The notes under the pieces were generated by a model that worked only from the letters and a program-made list of their open reading frames with translations, made no database searches and was not told the DNA's origin. From Aspidapion aeneum (taxonomy: Eukaryota > Arthropoda > Insecta > Coleoptera > Brentidae), in assembly GCA_963576565.1 (NCBI GenBank), contig OY755045.1:6879477-6943476 (forward strand): a stretch of 64,000 bases of DNA. Reading direction: 5' to 3'. Below are positions 23,924-36,450 of the stretch, piece by piece; the stretch's first letter is position 1; every line of letters starts with the position of its first letter. The position numbers and the translations under genes are program-made.

Positions 23924-24025
23924 GACCGGAAACTGACTTTACAGGTCTCCGCAGCTTTACAGGTCTCGCCTGCGGCTCGCCCTGTAAATTTCCTGTGTCG
24001 ACCTGTAAAGTCCTTATTTCCGGTC
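23924..24025. promoter_or_regulatory. Right-end palindromic module of the recombinase element
   Basis: GACCGGAAA (23924-23932) is exactly inverted as TTTCCGGTC (24017-24025). Inside, GACTTTACAGGTC (23935-23947) is exactly inverted as GACCTGTAAAGTC (24000-24012), with further TTTACAGG and CCTGTAAA copies between. A separate near-perfect hairpin (GTAACGTAAATA / TATTTACGCTAC) follows at 24028-24053. It could be a recombination site, a cruciform or a transcription-end structure. Confidence 0.55.
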
Positions 24026-27000
24026 TAGTAACGTAAATACCTATTTACGCTACTACAAAATTATTACTAGCTAGAGAAGAGAAAAGCAAATATGAAATTT
24101 TGAGAATAAATGGGACAAAAATCAAAGAAAATAAATCCGATGATTAACTGTGAAACTCATGGCACACAGAACTGGATACATGGACTCGTTGTTCGTTTTT
24201 AGGTAATTTTTGAGCTGCAATATGCGTTGCCATTGTAGATACTATAAGCTGCGGTATCAAAAATATGCATTGCCATATGAACTATCTACCTTCCTTTTTA
24301 TAGGAAGCTTTGTTATTATTTTACATGAACTGCTAGGATTTTTTTGCTAAAGAACAGACAAGAAAATATGAAAGTTTGTGACTAAACAAGGGACAAAAAT
24401 CAAAGAAAATAAATCTATAGATTGACGGTGAAACTGATGGCTCCAAGAACTGTATAGATTAATTCGCTGTTTGTTTTTAGGTACTTTATAAGCTGAAATA
24501 TGCGTTGCCATATGGAATGTTAACCTTTCCAGAAGGAAAGCCCAAGTAAACTTTCAAAAAACAACGGTGAAACTCATGGCTCAAAGAACTGCATAGATAT
24601 ACTCGTTTGTTTTTAGATACTTGTTGAGCTGCAATATCTGTTGCTATATTGATTGTTAACCTTTCCAAAAGGAGCACAATTTTTTCCTTTAAGCGAACTC
24701 CAAAAGAGTGACCTTTTATTATATATTCTTTTTTGTAAATACTATTTTAAGCTGCGGTATCAAAAATATGTGTTTTCATATGCCATATGGACTATCTATC
24801 TTCCTATAAAAATACTTTGTTATTATTTTACATGAACTGCTAGGAAATGATTATTTCCTGAAGAAGAGAAAAGAAAATATGAAAGTTTGGGACTAAACAA
24901 GGGACAAAAATCAAAGAAAATAAATCTATAGATGGACGGTGAAACTCATGGCTCCAAGAACTGTATAGATTGATTCGCTGTTTCTTTTTAGGGCCTTTAT
25001 AATCTGAAATATGCGTTGCCATAACCTTTCCAGAAGAAAAGCCCAAGTGAACTTTCAAAAAGTGACTAATAGCTTGCTTGAATTTACTTTCTACGCTGCT
25101 AAAAATAAGAGAAAAGAAAGAGAGAAAAGTCAACACGAAATCTTGAGATTAAACAAGGGACAAAAATCAAAGAAAATAAATCTGTAGATTAATGGTAAAC
25201 TCATGACTCAAAGAACTGCATAGATATACTCGTTCATTTTAGATACTTTTTGAGCTGCAATAAGCATTGCCATATGGATTGTTAACCCTCCTAGAGAAAG
25301 CACAATTAGCTAGTTTATTGTAGATACTATTTTAAGCTGTGGTATCAAAAATATGCCATGCCATATGGACTATCTACCTTCCTATAAAAATGCTTTGTTA
25401 TCATTTTACATGAATTACTAGGAAATGATTATTTGCTAAAGAAGAGAAAAGAAAATATGAGCGTTGACAAAGGGACAAAAATCAAAGAAAATAAATCTTT
25501 AGATTGACAGTAAAACTTACGGCTTCGAGAACTGTATAGATTGATTCGCTGTTTGTTTTTAGGTATTTTTTAAGCTGGAATATGCGTTGCCATATGGAAT
25601 GTTAACCTTTCCAGAAGGAAAGCCCAAGTGAACTTTCAAAAAAATGACTAATAGCTTGTTTGAATATTTTAATACTGTAGATTAACGGTGAAACTCATGA
25701 CTCAAAGAACTGCATAGATATACTCGTTCGTTTTTAGGTACTTTTTGAGCTGCAATATGCGTTGCCATATTAATTAAGCTTTCCAAAAAGAGCACAATTT
25801 TTTCTTTTAAGTGAACTCCAAAATTTTGACACTAAGAAAGAGACAAATTTCGAAGAAAGTAAATCTGTAGATTGATGGTGAAACTCATGACTGCATTGCA
25901 TAATATAGATGGATTCGCCGCTCGTTTTTAGGTACATTTTGAGCTGAAATATGCGTTGCCATATGGATTGTTATCCTTCATAGAAGGAAAGCCCACTTTT
26001 TATAAACCGAACTGCCAAAAAAGTGACCAATAGCTCGTTTGTATATTTTTTAATATACCTTCCTAGAGAAAGGCCTTTTTCCTTTAGATGAACTCCTAAA
26101 TAAAATGATCACTAACTAAGCAAACGCAAAGAAAATACTAAATATTTAGACGAAAAAAGGATTAAAAAAAAAAAGAAATCTATAGATTGACTATCAGACC
26201 AATAATACATAATAGATCAAAGAAAATACGAATTTTTTTGAGACAAAGATCAATGAAAATAAATCTGTAGATTGACAGTGAAACTTACGGCTCAAAGATC
26301 AGCATTGATGAATTTGCTGCTTGTTTTAAGCATTTACATAGGAAAATGCTAAAAACGTTTTTAGGTAGTTTTTGAGCTGCAATATGCGTTGCCAAATGGA
26401 TTGTTAACCTTCCTACAGGGAGCCCAATTTTTTATTTTGGCAAACTGCCAAAACAGTGACTCTGATTCGTTTGTTGGTACTTTTTGAGCTGCCGATGCCG
26501 TATCAAAAATTCGCGTTGCCCAGTTTTTGTTTTAGATAAACTGCGAAAAAATTATTTATTATTAAGTGATAAATTAAGGAGAGGAAACTCAGTTTTTGTT
26601 CAGACGAACTGCCAAAAAATTAATTATTATTAAGAATAGAAAAGAAATAAAATGCGAAAGTTTGGGGGTAAACAAGGAAAAGTTAAAAAAAATAAATCTG
26701 CAGATAGACGGCGAAACTTTTGGTCCAAAGTTCTGCATAGATAGATGCGCTGCTCGTTTTTAGGTACTTTTTTAACTGCAATTTGCGTTGCCATATGGAT
26801 GAGTAAGCTTGTTACAGGAAGCATAATTTTTTATTTTATTGAACTGCCAAAAAAGTGACTAATAGCTGGTTTGTAGATACTTTTTGACCTGCCGATGCCG
26901 TATTAAAAATAGGCGTTGTCATATGGGTTTTTAAGGAGAGAAAGCCCAGTTTTTGTTCAGACGAACTGCTAAGAAATTAATTTTTATTAAGAATAGAAAA

Positions 27001-29856
27001 GAAATAAAATGCGAAATTTTGGGGGTAAACAAGGGAAAAAAATTAAATAAAATAAATCTGCAGATCGACGGCGAAACTCATGGTTCAAATTTCTGCATAG
27101 GTGGATTCGCTGCTCGTTTTTAGGTACTTTTTTAACTGCAATTGGCGTTGCCATATGGATGGGTAAACTTCTTACAGGAAGCCTAATTTTTTATTTTAGT
27201 GAACTGCCAAAAGAATAACTAATAGCTGGTTTGTAGATACTTTTTGACCTGCCAATGCCGTATTAAAAATAGGCGTTGCTATATGGGTTTTTAACCGGCC
27301 TAGAGGAAGCCCAGTTTTTGTTCAGACGAACTGCCAAAAAATAAATTATTATTAAGAATAGAAAATAAATAAAATACGAAATTTTGGGGGTAAACAAGGG
27401 AAAAAAATTAAATAAAATAAATCTGCAAATCGACGGCGAAACTCATGGTTCAAATTTCTGCATAGGTGGATTCGCTGCTTGTTTGTAGTCACTTTTTAAC
27501 CTGCAATATGCGTTGCTAAATGGATTGTTAACCTTCCTACAGGGAGCCCAATTTTTTATTTTGGCGAACTGCCAAAATAGTGACTCTGATTTGTTTGTTG
27601 GTACTTTTTGAGCTGCCGATGCCGTATCAAAAATTCGCGTTGCCCAGTTTTTGTTTTAGATAAACTGCTAAAAAATTATTTATTATTAAGAATAGTATTT
27701 AAGGAGAGGAAGCCCAGTTTTTGTTCAGACGAACTGCTAAAAAATTAATTATTATTAAGAATAGAAAAGAAATAAAATGCAAAAGTTTGGGGGTAAACAA
27801 GGGAAAATTAAAAAAAATAAATAAATCTGCAGATAGACGGCGAAACTCTTGGTCCAAAGTTCTGCATAGATGGATGCGCTGCTCGTTTTTAGGTACTTTT
27901 TTAACTGCAATTTGCGTTGCCATATGGATGAGTAAGCTTCTTACAAGAAGCCTAATTTTTTATTTTATTGAACTGCCAAAAAAGTGACTAATAGCTGGTT
28001 TGTAGATACTTTTTGACCTGCCGATGCCGTATTAAAAATAGGCGTTGCCATAGGGGTTTTTAAGGAGAGGAAGCCCAATTTTTGTTCAGACGAACTGCCA
28101 AAAAATAAAATATTATTAAGAATAGAAAATAAATAAAATGCGAAATTTTGGGGGTAAACAGAGGGAAAAAATTAAATAAAATAAATCTGCAGATCGACGG
28201 CGAAACTCATGATTCAAATTTCTGCATAGGTGGTTTCGCTGCTCGTTTTTACGTACTTTTTTAACTGCAATTTGCGTTGCCATATGGATGAGTAAGCTTC
28301 TTACAGGAAGCTTAATTTTTTATTTTATCGAACTGCCAAAAGAGTGACTAATAGCTGGTTTGTAGATACTTTTTGACCTGCCGATGTCGTATTAAAAATG
28401 CCATATGGGTTTTTAACCGGCTTAGAGGAAGCCCATTCTTTGTTCAGACGAACTGCCAAAAAATAAATTATTATTAAAAATAGAAAATAAATAAACTGCG
28501 AAATTTTGGGGGTTAACAAGGGAAAAAAATTAAATAAAATAAATCTGCAGATCGACGGCGAAACTCATGGTCCAAAGTTCTGCATAGATGGATTCGCTGC
28601 TCGTGTTTAGGTACTTTTTTAACTGCAATTTACGTTACCATATGGATGAGTGAGCTTTTTACAGGAAGCCTAATTTTTTATTTTATCGAACTGCCAAAAG
28701 AGTGACTTATAGCTGGTTTGTAGATACTTTTTGACCTGACGATGTCGTATTAAAAATAGGTGTTGCCATATGGGTTTTTAACCGGCTTAGAGGAAGCCCA
28801 GTTTTTGTTCAGACGAACTGCCAAAAAATTCAGTATTATTAAGAATAGAAAATAAATAAACTGCGAAATTTTGGGGGTTAACAAGGGAAAAAAATTAAAT
28901 AAAATAAATCTGCAGATCGACGGCGAAACTCATGGTCCAAAGTTCTGCATAGATGGATTCGCTGCTCGTGTTTAGGTACTTTTTTAACTGCAATTTATGT
29001 TACCATATGGATGAGTGAGCTTTTTACAGGAAGCCTAATTTTTTATTTTATCGAACTGCCAAAAGAGTGACTTATAGCTGGTTTGTAGTACTTTTTGACC
29101 TGCCGATGTCGTATTAAAAGTGTTGCCATATGGGTTTTTAACCGGCCTAGAGGAAGCCCAGTTTTTGTTGAGATGAACTGCCAAAAAATAAATTATTATA
29201 ATAGAAAAGAAATAAAATGCGTTTGGGGGTAAACAAGGGAAAATTTAAAAAAAACTCTGCAGATCGACAGCGAAACTCTTGGTCCAAAGTTCTGCATAGA
29301 TGGATTCGCTGCTCGTTTTTAGGTACTTTTTTAACTGCAATTTGCGTTGCCATATGGATGAGTAAGCTTCTTACAAGAAGCCTAATTTTTTATTTTATTG
29401 AACTGCCAAAAGAGTGACTAATAGCTAGTTTGTAGATACTTTTTGACCTGCCGATGCCGTATTAAAAATAAGCGTTGCGATATGGGTTTTTAACCGGCCT
29501 AGAGGAAGCCCAGATATAAAATGCAAAAATAACCGTTGCCATATGAATTATGAACTTTCCTACAAGAGATCCTTTCTTTTCTTTTAAACGAGCTGGCAAA
29601 AAAAATGATCACTAGCTAGAGACGAGAAAAAAAATATTAAGAGTAAACAAAGGACGAAAATAAAATTGACTGATAATCAAACTCATGGTTCAAAGAATTG
29701 CATTCATGAATTCGTTGCTCCTTTTTTGGTACTTTTGGACCTAAAATATGCGTTGCTATTTTTTATTTTAGCGAACTGCCAAAAGAGTACCTAATAGCCC
29801 GTTCGTAGATACTTTTTGAGCTGCTGATGCCGTATCAAAAATAGGCGTTGCCATAT

Positions 29857-29964
29857 GGGTTTTTAGGTAATAAGAATTTATATTGTAATCCTATACTCTA
29901 TTGTATAAAACAATTTGTTTTTAGAATAATAACATTAATTGAATTGAATTGAATTGGGTTTTTA
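29857..29964. mobile_element. 90-base retroposed fragment with target-site duplication
   Basis: GGGTTTTTA occurs at 29857-29865 and again at 29956-29964. The 90 bases between do not belong to the satellite monomer and end in (ATTGA)-type repeats. A direct duplication plus a 3' simple-repeat tail fits a 5'-truncated LINE or SINE copy. Confidence 0.55.
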
Positions 29965-30679
29965 ACCTGCCTAGACGAAGTCCAGTTTTTGTTTCAGACA
30001 AACCGCCAAACAATAAATGATTTCTAGCAAAAGAAGATAAATAAAATGCATTATTTTGATGGTACACAAGGAAAAAACTAAAAGAATCTGCAGATGCACG
30101 GTGAAACTCATGGCTCAAAGTTTTGCATAGATGGATTCGCTGCTAGTTTTGAGGTACCTTTTGAGCTGTAATTTGCGTCGCATTATATTCCTAGAAAAAT
30201 CCGTTTTTTCTTTTAGAAGAAGTGCGAGAAAAGATTATTACTAGCCCTAGAGAGAAGAAAATTACAGAAATTTTACAAATAACCAAGAAACAAAAATCAA
30301 AGAAAATAAATTTGTAAATGAACCGTGAAACTAACTCATAACTTAAAGATCTGCATGGATGGATTCGTTGCTCGTTTAAAATTCCACTTCAGCTGCCGTA
30401 TCAAGAATAAGCGTTGCCATATGAATTGTCAACCTTCCCAAAGGGAAAACCTCTTTTTTTATTTTAGGTAAACTGCTAAAAAAATGAGCACAAGATAGAG
30501 AAAAAAGGAGAAAATACGAAATTTTGAGGGTAATTAAGGAACAAAATATTGAACAAAAGAAAGTTTTTTGTTTGTAGATGCTTTAGTTTAAAAATTAAGG
30601 GTTGCCTTATGGATTATATCAACCTATACAGAAAGAGACCTTTTTTTATTTAAGGCAAACTTTATGTATAAACCTATAT

Positions 30680-33600
30680 AAATTTATATTTATATAGAAC
30701 ACCACTAATGCGAAAATCCCCAAATCAAAATCTGGCAAAAGCTTAAAAAAATAATATTTTAAGATAGGATACCAGCCGATCAATTATAAAATTAAAAAAG
30801 TGAAATTCTTAGGGATGCTAAACCATCTTAATATTATTATTTGTGTTTCCAATGCATTATATTTTTATTTAACGATTTTTAATAAGCACTTTTTGAATCA
30901 TTTTTATTTTGTTTTAGTACAAAAGGGACAAACATTTTTTTGGCTATATAATAATATAAAGAAAATTTGCCAAGCTATTTTATGACTTTTCAATCTGTTT
31001 ATTTACATTTTTCATAACCCTTCCATAACTCATGACTGCATCATCCCCTAAATTTAACCTTATTTTTAATTTAATTAATTTTTAACAGTTTTTTTAACTG
31101 GTTCAACTATTTTTTTAAATGAAAATATTGTATTTTTTTAACAGTCCCTTTTATATAACTATACAGGTGCAACAGTTCAAAACCATTTCAGCAGAGTAAC
31201 TGGAACGCAATTCAAACATAAGCAAATTAAAACATTTTTTATTACATAAATTAAAAAAGAAAACAAAGTTGAACTCAATATTACGTAGAAAACTAATGAG
31301 GAGGTACCAAGCGAAATCTCGGTAATTTTTTTTTCAATTAATCACATAATTTAAAAAAACAACAGATTTAAATAATGGCCCACTCCGACTTAGATTCATT
31401 TTGACCCATTAACCCAATAAATAAATCCCGAAACCAGTTTTTTTGCCATTAAAAAACTATATTATTTTTTTTTGCCAATATGACTTATTAGTGTATATTT
31501 TTTTTAAAGACGCCATTTTTGTAAAAAATGTTGTATCAATAAATTTCTGCCTTTTTTGACTAATATTCATTTAACGGTTGTAAGCATTTTTAAAATTGAA
31601 TAAACGATATTATAAATAAATAGATTTTGACTCTCTGTTAAAATGCGCTATTATGGAATATAGTGTTAAAACAAATACATAAATAATAGCCGTAATAACT
31701 TAATTAAAAGATTACTAAGATTAAGTGTTCCGATAAAGCTCTTATAATAGTTATTATATACCAAGGGATAAAAGTGGCATTTTTTATTCCTCTGGTAGAG
31801 GTACAATTCGTCGAGGGATAAATACAATTTTATCACAAGGTTTATTTATACGCTATTTCTCGCACTCTTTTTTACTTTGCTACAAATTTTTTCTATTTTT
31901 TTTAGGAGTTATAACGTTTTTTTTTTAATTATTTTTACTTTGCACCCCTGATATGTTACTTTCATTGTTTACTCTTTATCCCTGGTTCGTCACTTTCTTT
32001 TCCAGGAATAAAAAATGACGCTTTTTACACAGATCACCAACTGTGCTTTTTGTCTGTAACATGGGGTATAAAAAGTATGTATATTTTTTGATCGATAATA
32101 TTTTTTTACATTAAACTTCTATTAAGTATGTCAGTATAACCAATTCTAATAAATCTTTCTACTGTAGCCATTTTGTGTTTAAATTAAAAAGTAAAAAGTT
32201 ACTTTTGTATATTCGAATTTTGTGAGTAAACCCTTAACCCAAGATACATCTTTGCCATAACCAATAATTATACTGGTTATGTAGTCATTGTTATAACAGA
32301 TACTATTGAAAACAATATAAAATAATAATCATATAATTGAAAAAACAGATAAGTAAAAAAAAAAAATTATTTGTAAAATATTTTAAAATTCTCGGAATCT
32401 CAAAAATGTACCAACATTAATTGACAGCGTGATGACCGTAACATTTAAATTACAGAAAAATAACGATCATAGCTCTATTGTCATGTGTCAAACTGACAAC
32501 AAAGGTTAGTACATTTTTTTATTAACGCTAATTTACTGAAATTTTTAAGCCAAATTTTTGTAATTTTCTTTTTTTTTATTTTGATTCTTTGTTTTTTGTT
32601 TTTTTTTATTTCTTTCTTTTGTTTTTTGTTTGTTTTTTTATTTTTTCTTATATTTTTTTTTATATTTTTTTTTTATATTTTTTTTTATATTTTTTTTTAT
32701 ATTTTTTTATATATGTTTTTTTTTCATGCATTTTTTTTCTTCGGCTTTTTTCATTAAAATTATTTAAAATTTAGTGACCGATTAAATGTTTGTAATAAAT
32801 AACTTGAGTTATTATGATCAGTAGATGTAAAGCACAGCACTGAATAAAGCTAGAAAAAATCTGTCACTAAGTTTTAAACTTAACCTAATAAGAACAAGTA
32901 CAAAAAACTATACCAAGTAAAAAATATCCTTATTCTATCCTAAGCTTTGTGTAAAGTGGATTATTATTTCATTATAATTTACCACTCTTTTAATGCATAA
33001 ACGTAAAGACAACTCATACACCTTTAGCTATTCCCACTATTCTAAAAAATAAACAGAAGAAATGAGTTATTTTTACATTTAAATTCATTAAAAGATGTCC
33101 AAATGAACCCTAAATCAATAATAAAAATTAATTCTCATAAGAAAAAAATTCCAATTAAAACTAAACAACTATGCCTATAATAAAAGTAGATTAAAATTTT
33201 AAAAGAAAAAATTGTTAATCTTTGTTGAAAAACCCACCGACACTACTTATGTATTTTCTATTTCTCCTGGGACGTAACCTGATTGATTTATTGTTGCTAA
33301 ATCAACCGCAGTTTTGCTTTTCCGACGAATTTGCGGATCACACGCTGCCTGAAATAAATAAATAAAAATTAGGCGTATGATCTTAAAAAACAAATCAAAT
33401 CTAAAACTAAAAACATAAGAATACTAGGCTTTGCAAAAATAATAAATAAAATAGTTAAATTAAACCCACCTTGTGTAATGATCGACTTCAAACGCTGATT
33501 AAAACACAACTTGTTGAGGGTTGCCTATGGTCTCCATTGTTTGTAGCATTGCACACTGCCTTAAACAAAAAAAATAATGTATTAAGCAAGATTTCAAAAA

Positions 33601-36450
33601 TAAAATAGAATGTCCATGTTTATAGTAAAATATAAAAATTTAGTATTATATAATAAATAAGATAAAAAAAAATAAATAAGAAACTCACCTTGTGCAATTG
33701 CTGTAGGGTTCGAATCAATAACATTCCAGACTACTTGTAGATTTACTAGTACTGTCTTTCTCTGTTGTTGTTTTATCAAATATAGTAGTGTTTAACTGTG
33801 CACAACTAATTAGGGATTGTTAACTCCCCTCGGCGTCTATTGATTGTAGTTTCCAGTTTGTGAGGGGTTGACTTTGACTCCCCTCGGCTCTTAACTGCTT
33901 TGTAGTTTTCAGTTGGTTGTGTTTATTACTTCATAACTTGTTATGGGTTGATGTTGGCTCCCTCAGCTTTTATTTGTTTGGTAGTTTCCAGTTGGTTGTG
34001 TTATTAACGACTTGTTAGGGGTTCACGTTAGCTCCCTTGGTTTAAAGTTTCTTCCTGGTTTCTTGTTGGTTGTTTTCATGTTTTCTATATGACTTTTTAA
34101 GGATTGACGTTATGTCCTCTTTGTTTATAGGTTTTATTTTGTTGTTTTGATTTTGTTCAGGATTGATGTTAGCTGTTTCTCGGCGTTCATTGATTGTAGT
34201 TCCCAGTTTGTCGCTTTTCTTGACTTTACGACTTGTTAAGGGTTGACGTTGGCTCCCTTAGGTTTTCTCGGCCCTGTTCACCGCGTTATTCGTCGACTGC
34301 ATAACTTTGGTTAATTTTATGGCCTCTATGCTAGGCTCTTGGTGACGTATTGGCTAAACGTCATGGTCGTGGTCACTCTTCTGTCTTCTTGTATTTGGGA
34401 AAAGCAGAATCGGTGGGTGTACAAAATTTTAAAACAGTTAAAACTTGATTTGAAGTTGAAAAAAGATTGATAACATACAAAAATTACCTAATTACTTAAG
34501 TTTAATTATTTTGTACATAATTTTAATTTAAATTGGCTACCCTAATCTAAAATTATAACAATATTACAATAACTATTGTTCCAACAAAAATATTTTTACA
34601 AAATACACAAAGCCAAATTGCATAAAAATGTAATAAAATAAAATATAAATTATATGCATTTTATATATATTTTTTACATTTTATACGATCTGGATATGTG
34701 TATTTAGCATTTTTACTCTCGTTAGATTGGCAAAATTGTATGTTAGATTTTCTTCAGCTACAGTAGGGGTTGTGTTAACCTGCTATAAATCAAAACCTTT
34801 GACTACCAATATAGTCATAGTTCTATTATTTCCCCTTGCTATAAAAACTTTCATAAAAAAACATTTATATGACTACAGCTAGAAACTCTACCTAGTAGAA
34901 TTGGTTATACTGTTTTATTTTTGTTAAAACTTTAACTTTTACTTAAACTTAAAAAATAAACCAATATTTGCTAATAGTTGCTAGTATGATATTTAAATCA
35001 AACTATAATGTAACTTTGGCGGTGCTAAAAAATAGCGTATAATTTTAATATATATTTTAATTGGCCTTAATATCGGAACACTCTTATTAACACAACTTTC
35101 AAGAACATTTAAAAAAAGATCAACCCTTTCAGCAAGGAAAAACAACTTCAAGAAAAAAAAACCTATTAAAAGTTTAAAGTATTAAGTTTTTTGTTTAAAC
35201 ATATTTTTATAATGTTCTGTTATTTACAAGAGTTTCTTTTTCTTTCTTTCTCTTTTCTTTTTATAAAGTGAATTTTTTTTAATTAATTTTTTTAAGATAA
35301 ATAGGCAAATATTTTACAAAAATGACAAATTGTCGCAATAACCATAAGCGACTGATTCAGACGCAATTTTACAAAATTTCCAATTAAGTATGAAATCCCT
35401 GCCTAAATTAAAAAAATATATTTAAAAAAAAAAAAAAATTCAATATCACTTTTTGTAAAATTTTGACCTATTTGATAGGAGAGGGAGAGAGACAAGGACC
35501 ATTATTGAAATTTGGTGCTTTTTTCTATTTCCATTAAATTGTATATTTTGTTGTGTTAAAAACCTGCTTGTAATATCTCAAGTTGAATTAAATTGTTTGT
35601 TGGAATGCAAACTGCAAACCCTAAATCAACTAATTCAAAATTGAGTCCAACTTTTGTAAAGATCAGCTATGATGTTGTGATTTTGATAAAAACAAAAGTT
35701 AATTACGTTTGAAATTGCGTCTAAAATATACTCCGTAAAACTACCGCAAAGCTGAATTAAACCTTAAATTAAATTACAAATTCTATAAGCCCCTCAAAAT
35801 TTTGTTGTTGAACATGCGAGGCCCCTTTGCTAAAGATACTTTATAGGTTCGATGCTTGAAGAAAGGGTGGAATACTAGTGGAGAAGACGGAAGTTTTATT
35901 TTGTAATTTTACAAAGAATGAGAAATGTGTCACTTTTCGATTTTCGTTTTTTTTTCTTATAATTTTTTCACTTCTAAACGTGAGTGGATCAGTTTTAACA
36001 ATAAGTTTTGAAGTAGAACTATACTTAAATAAATTTAAAAGCTTGGCATATTCTCTTTAAAAAAGCCTCAAAAACAAGCAAGAATATGTATTTAGACAAC
36101 ATATCCCAAAAACTTTGTGACAATCTATGTCATAATTTAATTTTTATAATGTAAGTATTCAATTATTAATTTACTCTCAAAATCCTAGAATAAGAAGTTT
36201 TCAGTATCTTTTCAAAATTAACGGAATCTGCCATCCAGTAATGCTTATTTAAAACTTAGGATTATGAATCAAAAGACAAAGATATAGATACCAATTTAAA
36301 ATGGCTAGCATCCTAATTTTGTTTCCGGGGGTAATAGATTATTTGGTAAAGAGTTGTTGTTTAATAAATGATGAGCTTCATTTGTTTTTAGTCCTAAAGA
36401 CATGTGCCCTTTGTGTGATTATTAAAATTTTTACTATTTAAACATAGTCA
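30680..36450. other. AT-rich region without recognised gene
   Basis: No conserved protein recognised. It holds a T-rich low-complexity tract (32560-32730), degenerate tandem units of about 85-100 bases containing GGGTTGACGTTGGCTCCCT (33805-34260), and diverged inverted segments at about 31727-32170 and 34866-35085. The latter share AGTGTTCCGATA and CAGTATAACCAATTCTA in inverse. Confidence 0.5.
33247..33779 (-). other. Three exon-like blocks, last one possibly ankyrin-like
   Basis: Minus-strand blocks with splice-like borders: 33689-33779 (open, ending NPTAIAQ, donor GTGAGT), 33470-33559 (has stops in the joined frame) and 33247-33348 (after TTTCAG, 33 residues starting AACDPQIRRKSKTAVDLA, then TAA). 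SKTAVDLA resembles the first helix of an ankyrin repeat, but one match this short is weak. Blocks share border words (CACAAG donor side, AGGCAGYGTG acceptor side), suggesting duplicated exons. Likely a decayed or fragmentary gene. Confidence 0.25.

Larger units (their letters stand above)
21545..24060 (+). mobile_element. Crypton-like tyrosine-recombinase element inserted in the satellite
   Basis: The satellite text breaks off after GTGACTAATAGCTCG (about 21530) and resumes at TATTACTAGCTAGAGAAGAG (about 24062). The inserted segment carries a two-exon tyrosine recombinase and no reverse transcriptase or RNase H, which argues for a Crypton rather than a DIRS-type retroelement. There are no long terminal inverted repeats. 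Instead, each end has an 86-102 base module bounded by inverted GACCRGAAA/TTTCCGGTC. Exact ends were not resolved. Confidence 0.6.
20650..30670. repeat. Satellite array, monomer about 360 bp
   Basis: Tandem monomers carry the ordered words AAATCTGCAGATYGACGG, GAAACTCATGG, CTGCATAGATGGATTCGCTG, TTTTTAGGTACTTTTT, GCGTTGCCATATGG, GAGGAAGCCCA, GAACTGCCAAAAAA and AAACAAGGGA. The word AAATCTGCAGATYGACGG recurs near 26695, 27056, 27418, 28186, 28541, 28910 and 29258. The left half (20.6-26 kb) is more degenerate than the right (26.6-29.5 kb), which suggests recent homogenisation on the right. A tyrosine-recombinase element interrupts it at about 21.55-24.06 kb. The 60-100 codon frames in it are artefacts of the repeat. 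Confidence 0.85.

Noticed and set aside
26600..29500. Possible CRISPR-like regular repeats
   Set aside because: Units are about 360 bases with no short repeat/unique spacer pattern; this is a eukaryotic satellite.
32589..32774. Phe-rich 61-codon frame
   Set aside because: Low-complexity T-rich tract; composition alone produces it.
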